Shown here: in pieces, positions 6,664 through 10,508 of the stretch | How positions within the stretch are numbered: the stretch's first letter is position 1 | How the letters are laid out: every line of letters starts with the position of its first letter | NCBI GenBank assembly: GCA_023423415.1 | Contig: JAFAFP010000013.1 | Span: 1 to 10,508, forward strand | Direction: 5' to 3' | DNA: 10,508 bases | Origin: Pseudomonadota bacterium | Lineage (GTDB): Bacteria; Pseudomonadota; Alphaproteobacteria; Rhizobiales; Xanthobacteraceae | Notes under the pieces: model-generated | What the model was told of the DNA's origin: nothing | What the model saw: the letters and a program-made list of their open reading frames with translations, nothing else | Database searches by the model: none | Program-made: the position numbers and the translations under genes

Positions 6664-7320
6664 TCACACAATCTTCTGCCCGGTCTTTTCCCAATCTGCG
6701 ACGAACTGCTTGAGGCCCTGGTCGGTCAGCGGGTGTTTGACCAGCGCTTGAAGTGTCGCCGGAGGAATGGTGGCGACGTCGGCGCCGATCATGGCGGCTT
6801 GCTTAACGTGACCAACAGTGCGGATCGAGGCCGCGAGGATCGCGGTGGTCAGGTCGGTGTAGTTGTCGAAGATCACGCGGATTTCGCGGATCAGCTCCAT
6901 GCCATCCTGGCCCATGTCGTCGAGGCGGCCGATGAATGGGGAGACGAACGTCGCGCCAGCTTTGGCCGCCAGCAGCGCCTGATTGGCTGAGAAGCACAGC
7001 GTCACGTTGACCATGGTGCCTTCCGATGACAGCGTGCGGCACGCCTTGAGGCCGTCCCAGGTCAGCGGCACCTTTACGCAGACGTTCTTGGCGATGCCGG
7101 CCAGAATGCGGCCTTCGGTGATCATGCCGTCGTATTCGGTGGAGGCGACTTCGGCGCTCACCGGGCCGGGGACGACATCGCAGATTTCGCGGATGATGGT
7201 CTTGAAGTCGCGGCCAGCTTTTGCGACCAGCGACGGATTGGTCGTGACACCGTCGAGCAGGCCGGTTGCGGCCAGCTCCTTGATGACTGTCACGTCGGCG
7301 GTGTCGACAAAGAACTTCAT
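6664..7320 (-). CDS. tal: Transaldolase, short (TalC/FSA-like) type
   Basis: A 218-residue class I aldolase-fold enzyme. It most likely moves dihydroxyacetone units between sugar phosphates in the non-oxidative pentose phosphate pathway. The start is ATG with GGGAG 7 bases upstream; the length is that of the short transaldolases. Visible active-site residues are Asp6, Asn28 in TTNPS, the Schiff-base Lys83 in VCVKVPLT, Thr107, Arg132 and Ser165. By alignment from memory with E. coli FsaA, Gln59 and Tyr131 are replaced here by Glu57 and Phe129, as in true transaldolases such as the short Bacillus subtilis enzyme. The common label 'fructose-6-phosphate aldolase' is therefore probably wrong. It diverges from priA; no convincing promoter could be picked in the 128 bases between them. 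Confidence 0.93.
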   Translation of the reverse strand: MKFFVDTADVTVIKELAATGLLDGVTTNPSLVAKAGRDFKTIIREICDVVPGPVSAEVASTEYDGMITEGRILAGIAKNVCVKVPLTWDGLKACRTLSSEGTMVNVTLCFSANQALLAAKAGATFVSPFIGRLDDMGQDGMELIREIRVIFDNYTDLTTAILAASIRTVGHVKQAAMIGADVATIPPATLQALVKHPLTDQGLKQFVADWEKTGQKIV

Positions 7321-7432
7321 CGCGTACTCCCTTTGCCCTCGGCTCGCCGTATGAGTGAGCCTAGGTTAGCTGTTTTCGAGTCGGTTCTAGTCTGTCGGGA
7401 GCCCATTTGGCCAGTCTGCTGGATATCGTGAT

Positions 7433-7441
7433 GGAAGGGAG
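7433..7441 (+). promoter_or_regulatory. Shine-Dalgarno favouring a GTG start for priA
   Basis: GGAAGGGAG ends 7 bases before GTG at 7449. The in-frame ATG at 7431 and TTG at 7407 have no comparable purine-rich sequence at the right distance. The GTG start also places the first residues (VRRVPVLLPVAL) at the usual beginning of the PriA 3'-DNA-binding domain. Confidence 0.5.
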
Positions 7442-7448
7442 CGCCGCT

Positions 7449-9623
7449 GTGCGGCGCGTGCCTGTTCTGTTGCCGGTGGCCCTGGAGCAGACCTACGACT
7501 ACCTCGTGCCGCCCGGCATGGAGTTGGAACCGGGCGAGTTCGTGCACGTGCCGTTTGGCCCGCAGCATCGCATCGGCATCGTCTGGGACCAGACGGTCGG
7601 GCCGGAGCGGGAAGTTGCGCCGGAAAAGCTGAAGTCCGTCATCCAACGGCTCGATGTGCCGCCTTTGCCATTGATTTCATTGCGGTTTGCCGAGTGGGTG
7701 TCGCGCTACACGCTGGCGCCGCTCGGCATGGTGGCGCGTATGATGATGGGCGCGCAGGGGATCTTCGATCCGATGAAGCCGCGATTTGGCGTTCGGATCG
7801 TCGAAGGAGCTGCTGAACCGCCTCGCATGACGCCGGCCCGCGCCCGCGCGATTGAAGTGGCGCGTGACGGCATGGCGCGCAGCAAGGCGACCCTTGCCGC
7901 TGAGGCCGGATGCAGCACCGGTGTTATCGATGGTCTCGTCGCAGCCGGGCTGCTGGTCGATGTGGCGATCCCGGAGAAGGTTTATCCGACGCCGCGTCCC
8001 GCGCACTCCGTTGTTGAATTCCGACCGGATCAGGAGCGCGCCGTCCACGCTTTGCGTGCAGCGGTCGATGCGGCCAACTATTCGGTCAGCCTGATCGACG
8101 GCGTCACCGGCTCCGGCAAAACCGAAGTTTACTATGAGGCCGTGGCCCGCGCGCTGGAGCATGACCGGCAAGTTCTCATCCTGCTGCCGGAAATTGCGCT
8201 CACCAGCCAGTTCCTCAATCGCTTCCAGAAGCGCTTTGGCTGTCCGCCGGTCGAATGGCACTCGGCGCTTGGGGGAACGGAGCGGGCGCGGGTGTGGAAG
8301 GCCGTGGCGACCGGCGAAGCGCGCGTCGTGGTCGGCGCGCGGTCGGCGCTGTTTCTGCCGTTTCGCGAGCTGGGGCTGATCGTGCTCGATGAAGAGCATG
8401 ACCAGGGCTACAAACAGGACGATCGCGTACATTACCAGGGCCGCGATATGGCTGTTGTGCGTGGTAGCCTGGGGCAGTGCCCCGTGGTGCTGGCGTCGGC
8501 GACGCCGTCCATCGAGAGCCATGTCAACGCACGGACCGGGCGCTATCGGCATCTGATCCTGCCCGGCCGCTATTCCGGTGCCGAACTGCCGACCATCACG
8601 CCAATCAATCTCAAGCAGGATCCGCCGGAAAAGGGCCGCTGGCTGTCGCCGGTTCTGGTCAACGCAGTTTTGGAAACGGCAGCCAAAGGCCAGCAAACCC
8701 TGCTGTTCCTCAACCGGCGTGGATATGCGCCGCTAACCCTGTGCCGCGGGTGCGGGACGCGCATCGACTGTCCACAGTGCACGGCTTGGCTGGTCGAGCA
8801 TCGCTTCCGCAAGCAACTCAACTGCCATCATTGCGGGTTTTCGATCCCGGTGCCCGAGAAGTGCCCGAAGTGTGGGGCCGTAGACTCGCTCGTGGCGTGC
8901 GGCCCGGGCGTGGAGCGCATTGCGGAGGAGGTTGCCGAGAGATTTCCACAGGCACGGCTGGCGCTGTTGTCGAGCGATCTCATCCCCGGTCTGCTGGAGA
9001 TGCGCAAAGTCATCGCGACCATCGAGGCGGGTGAGGCCGATATCATCATCGGCACGCAGATCGTCGCCAAGGGGCACCACTTCCCGAACCTGGCGACGGT
9101 TGGCGTGGTGGACGGTGATCTCGGGCTTGGAGGGTCCGATCCGCGCGCGGCGGAGAGAACGTTCCAGCTTCTGCATCAGGTGACGGGACGCGCCGGGCGC
9201 ACATTCGCGCAAGGCCGCGGCTTTGTGCAGACTTACATGCCGGATCACCCGGTGATGCAGGCGATCATCTCCGGCGATCGGGATGCGTTTCTGGAGCGCG
9301 AAATTTACCAACGACAGGCGGCGATGATGCCGCCGTTCGGCCGGCTTGCGGCGATGATCGTATCGTCACGGCATAAGGAGCTCACGGAATTGCATGCACG
9401 GGAAATCGTGCGCCGTGCCCCACCGGCCGAGCGGATCGAAGTTCTGGGGCCTGCCGAAGCACCCCTGGCCGTCGTGCGCGGTCGTCATCGCTGGCGCATT
9501 CTGGTGAAATCACCGCGCGAAACCGATGTGCAGGCTTATCTACGCCAATGGCTCGACAACGCTCCCGATTTGCGGGGCGATCTGCGGCTGAGTGTCGATA
9601 TCGATCCTTACAACTTCCTGTAA
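7449..9623 (+). CDS. priA: Primosomal protein N', replication restart helicase PriA
   Basis: A 724-residue superfamily 2 3'-5' DNA helicase that recognises stalled or collapsed forks and starts primosome reassembly. In order there is an N-terminal 3'-DNA-binding domain (VLLPVALEQTYDYLVP), a winged-helix-like segment, and Walker A GVTGSGKTE at residues 218-226 (Lys224). The DEEH box is at 314-317, followed by GYKQDD. Eight cysteines of the zinc-binding region are at 432, 435, 441, 444, 459, 462, 472 and 475. Helicase motifs follow: GTQIVAKGHHFP (about 535-546) and QVTGRAGR (about 577-584). All catalytic and zinc-binding residues are present, and the length is normal. The GTG start is chosen on the ribosome-binding site; starting at ATG 7431 would add six residues and at TTG 7407 fourteen. 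It lies upstream of the ATP synthase genes on the same strand but is separated from atpH by 278 bases, so separate transcription is likely. Confidence 0.95.
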   Translation: MRRVPVLLPVALEQTYDYLVPPGMELEPGEFVHVPFGPQHRIGIVWDQTVGPEREVAPEKLKSVIQRLDVPPLPLISLRFAEWVSRYTLAPLGMVARMMMGAQGIFDPMKPRFGVRIVEGAAEPPRMTPARARAIEVARDGMARSKATLAAEAGCSTGVIDGLVAAGLLVDVAIPEKVYPTPRPAHSVVEFRPDQERAVHALRAAVDAANYSVSLIDGVTGSGKTEVYYEAVARALEHDRQVLILLPEIALTSQFLNRFQKRFGCPPVEWHSALGGTERARVWKAVATGEARVVVGARSALFLPFRELGLIVLDEEHDQGYKQDDRVHYQGRDMAVVRGSLGQCPVVLASATPSIESHVNARTGRYRHLILPGRYSGAELPTITPINLKQDPPEKGRWLSPVLVNAVLETAAKGQQTLLFLNRRGYAPLTLCRGCGTRIDCPQCTAWLVEHRFRKQLNCHHCGFSIPVPEKCPKCGAVDSLVACGPGVERIAEEVAERFPQARLALLSSDLIPGLLEMRKVIATIEAGEADIIIGTQIVAKGHHFPNLATVGVVDGDLGLGGSDPRAAERTFQLLHQVTGRAGRTFAQGRGFVQTYMPDHPVMQAIISGDRDAFLEREIYQRQAAMMPPFGRLAAMIVSSRHKELTELHAREIVRRAPPAERIEVLGPAEAPLAVVRGRHRWRILVKSPRETDVQAYLRQWLDNAPDLRGDLRLSVDIDPYNFL

Positions 9624-9632
9624 CCGGACTGA

Positions 9633-9665
9633 GCCGCCAAGGGCCGATTGGGCCGCCTTGCGGGC
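9633..9665 (+). other. Imperfect hairpin after priA
   Basis: GCCGCCAAGG (9633-9642) and CCTTGCGGGC (9656-9665) pair at 8 of 10 positions with a 13-base loop, ten bases after the priA stop codon. It may end priA transcription, but no T-run follows, so it is not a classic intrinsic terminator. Confidence 0.25.
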
Positions 9666-9739
9666 ACCCAAATCCAGGATGACGAACATGTTTCATCCCG
9701 GCCAATTGAAAATGCGGCATTCCGGCGTGATCCGGGCGG

Positions 9740-9767
9740 TTGAAGGCCCGCGCTTGGCGTGTTAGAG
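9740..9767 (+). promoter_or_regulatory. Candidate sigma-70-type promoter for the atp operon
   Basis: TTGAAG (9740-9745) is followed after a 16-base spacer by TTAGAG (9762-9767). This resembles housekeeping-sigma promoters of alphaproteobacteria, and it lies 134 bases before the proposed atpH start. Only these two boxes support it. The remaining bases from 9768 to 9901 would be a fairly long untranslated leader in which I see no known riboswitch. Confidence 0.3.
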
Positions 9768-9901
9768 GGAACCCGGCTTCCAGGGAGGGGGTGCGTGGCC
9801 GTGACGCGGACACGTTCGCCCCAGTCTTGTTGTGCCCCATGCGCGCGGGAGACCGCCGTGGCCCTGATTTCCTCTACCTCAACGCGACGAGGCCGTTCGA
9901 C

Positions 9902-10462
9902 GTGGCGACCGACGATCCGATCATGGCAAGTGTAGCCGGGCGCTATGCGTCTGCCCTGTTCGAGCTTGCAGAAGAGCAGAGCCAAATTGCGACCGTTGAG
10001 AAAGACCTCGGCGCCTTCATCAAGCTGTACGAAGAGAGCGACGATCTGCAGCGTCTCGTGCGCTCGCCGGTCTTCTCCAGTGATGATCAGCTCGCCGCCA
10101 TCAAGGCTGTGCTCGAGCGCGCCGCTATCGGCGGCCTGACAGCGAATTTACTGCAACTGGCGGCGCGCAATCGCCGCCTGTTTGCTGTTCCGGACATGAT
10201 CAAGGCCTTCCGCTCAATGTGCGCACGCGCTCGCGGTGAGGTCGAAGCTGAGGTGTCGTCGGCGTTCCCGCTCAACGACACGCAGATGAACATGCTCAAG
10301 GAGGCCCTCAAGGCGTCCGTCGGCAAGGATGTGCTGGTGCGGGCCAAGGTTGATCCCGCGCTGCTTGGTGGTCTCATCGTCAAGATGGGCAGCCGGATGA
10401 TCGATTCGTCGCTTCGCACGAAGCTCAACTCACTCAAGACGCGCATGAAAGAGGTTGGCTGA
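9902..10462 (+). CDS. atpH: ATP synthase F1 delta subunit
   Basis: A 186-residue peripheral-stalk subunit (OSCP homologue) that connects the F1 alpha3beta3 head to the b subunits of F-type ATP synthase at the inner membrane. Family hallmarks are VAGRYASALFELAEE at the N-terminus, LVRSPVFSSDDQ, LLQLAARNRRLFAVP and the C-terminal DPALLGGLIVKMGSRMID. The start chosen is GTG at 9902, giving VATDDPIMASVAGRYA and the usual family length. GAGG lies 9 bases upstream. The internal ATG at 9923 would shorten the conserved N-terminus by seven residues and has a poor ribosome-binding site. The frame stays open upstream to 9740, but those codons do not look like AtpH. The stop codon overlaps the atpA start by one base (TGATG), indicating translational coupling. 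Confidence 0.94.
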   Translation: MATDDPIMASVAGRYASALFELAEEQSQIATVEKDLGAFIKLYEESDDLQRLVRSPVFSSDDQLAAIKAVLERAAIGGLTANLLQLAARNRRLFAVPDMIKAFRSMCARARGEVEAEVSSAFPLNDTQMNMLKEALKASVGKDVLVRAKVDPALLGGLIVKMGSRMIDSSLRTKLNSLKTRMKEVG

Positions 10463-10508
10463 TGGATATTCGAGCCGCTGAGATCTCTGCGATCCTCAAG
10501 GAGCAGAT
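10462..10508 (+). CDS. atpA: ATP synthase F1 alpha subunit, 5' end only
   Basis: The first 15 complete codons read MDIRAAEISAILKEQ, the typical N-terminus of alphaproteobacterial AtpA, the nucleotide-binding alpha subunit of F1. The rest lies beyond the window. GAGG at 10451-10454 sits 7 bases before the ATG, inside the end of atpH, and the ATG shares its A with the atpH stop codon. Confidence 0.9.
   Translation, partial: MDIRAAEISAILKEQ

Noticed and set aside
7677..8696. Minus-strand frame of 339 codons opposite priA
   Set aside because: The priA frame carries Walker A and DEEH motifs across this stretch; the antisense product is an Arg/His-rich shadow with no family features.
9740..9901. 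In-frame N-terminal extension of atpH by 54 codons
   Set aside because: The encoded residues do not resemble any part of AtpH, the resulting length would be abnormal, and the candidate promoter boxes fall at its start.

Overview
The window looks like chromosomal DNA of an alphaproteobacterium, most likely of the Hyphomicrobiales (Rhizobiales). The DNA is G+C-rich with strong G/C preference at third codon positions. An ATP synthase operon begins with atpH then atpA, and no b/c subunit genes precede them. The order odhB-lpdA / xerC / transaldolase / priA / atpH fits my memory of that group's core chromosome. Genus cannot be fixed from the sequence.

Left part (1-2382, + strand): the 3' part of sucB/odhB (E2 of 2-oxoglutarate dehydrogenase) is followed after 4 bases by lpdA (E3), so the end of a TCA-cycle operon is visible. 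A 365-base gap (2383-2747) separates lpdA from the convergent xerC. This gap is the least explained non-coding stretch. It holds a possible 41-codon gene on the minus strand and a nested inverted repeat whose outer arms are Shine-Dalgarno-like on both strands. It also holds an AT-rich hairpin.

Middle part (2748-6639): xerC (- strand) encodes a complete tyrosine recombinase. Divergent from it is a 560-residue TPR-type protein with an unrecognised N-terminal domain. It is followed after 63 bases by an alpha/beta hydrolase of the dienelactone-hydrolase type. These two form a probable accessory pair between housekeeping genes; the hydrolase is visibly lower in G+C where sampled.

Right part (6664-10508): a short-type transaldolase (- strand) converges on the hydrolase and diverges from priA (replication restart helicase, + strand). 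After priA comes a 278-base leader region with a candidate promoter. Then come atpH (delta subunit) and the first 15 codons of atpA, overlapping by one base.

Most of the window is core metabolism (TCA dehydrogenase, pentose phosphate, ATP synthase) and chromosome maintenance (XerC, PriA). The novelty candidates are the TPR/hydrolase pair and the small-ORF/inverted-repeat region at 2415-2709. I found no tRNA, rRNA, CRISPR array, insertion sequence or prophage gene.
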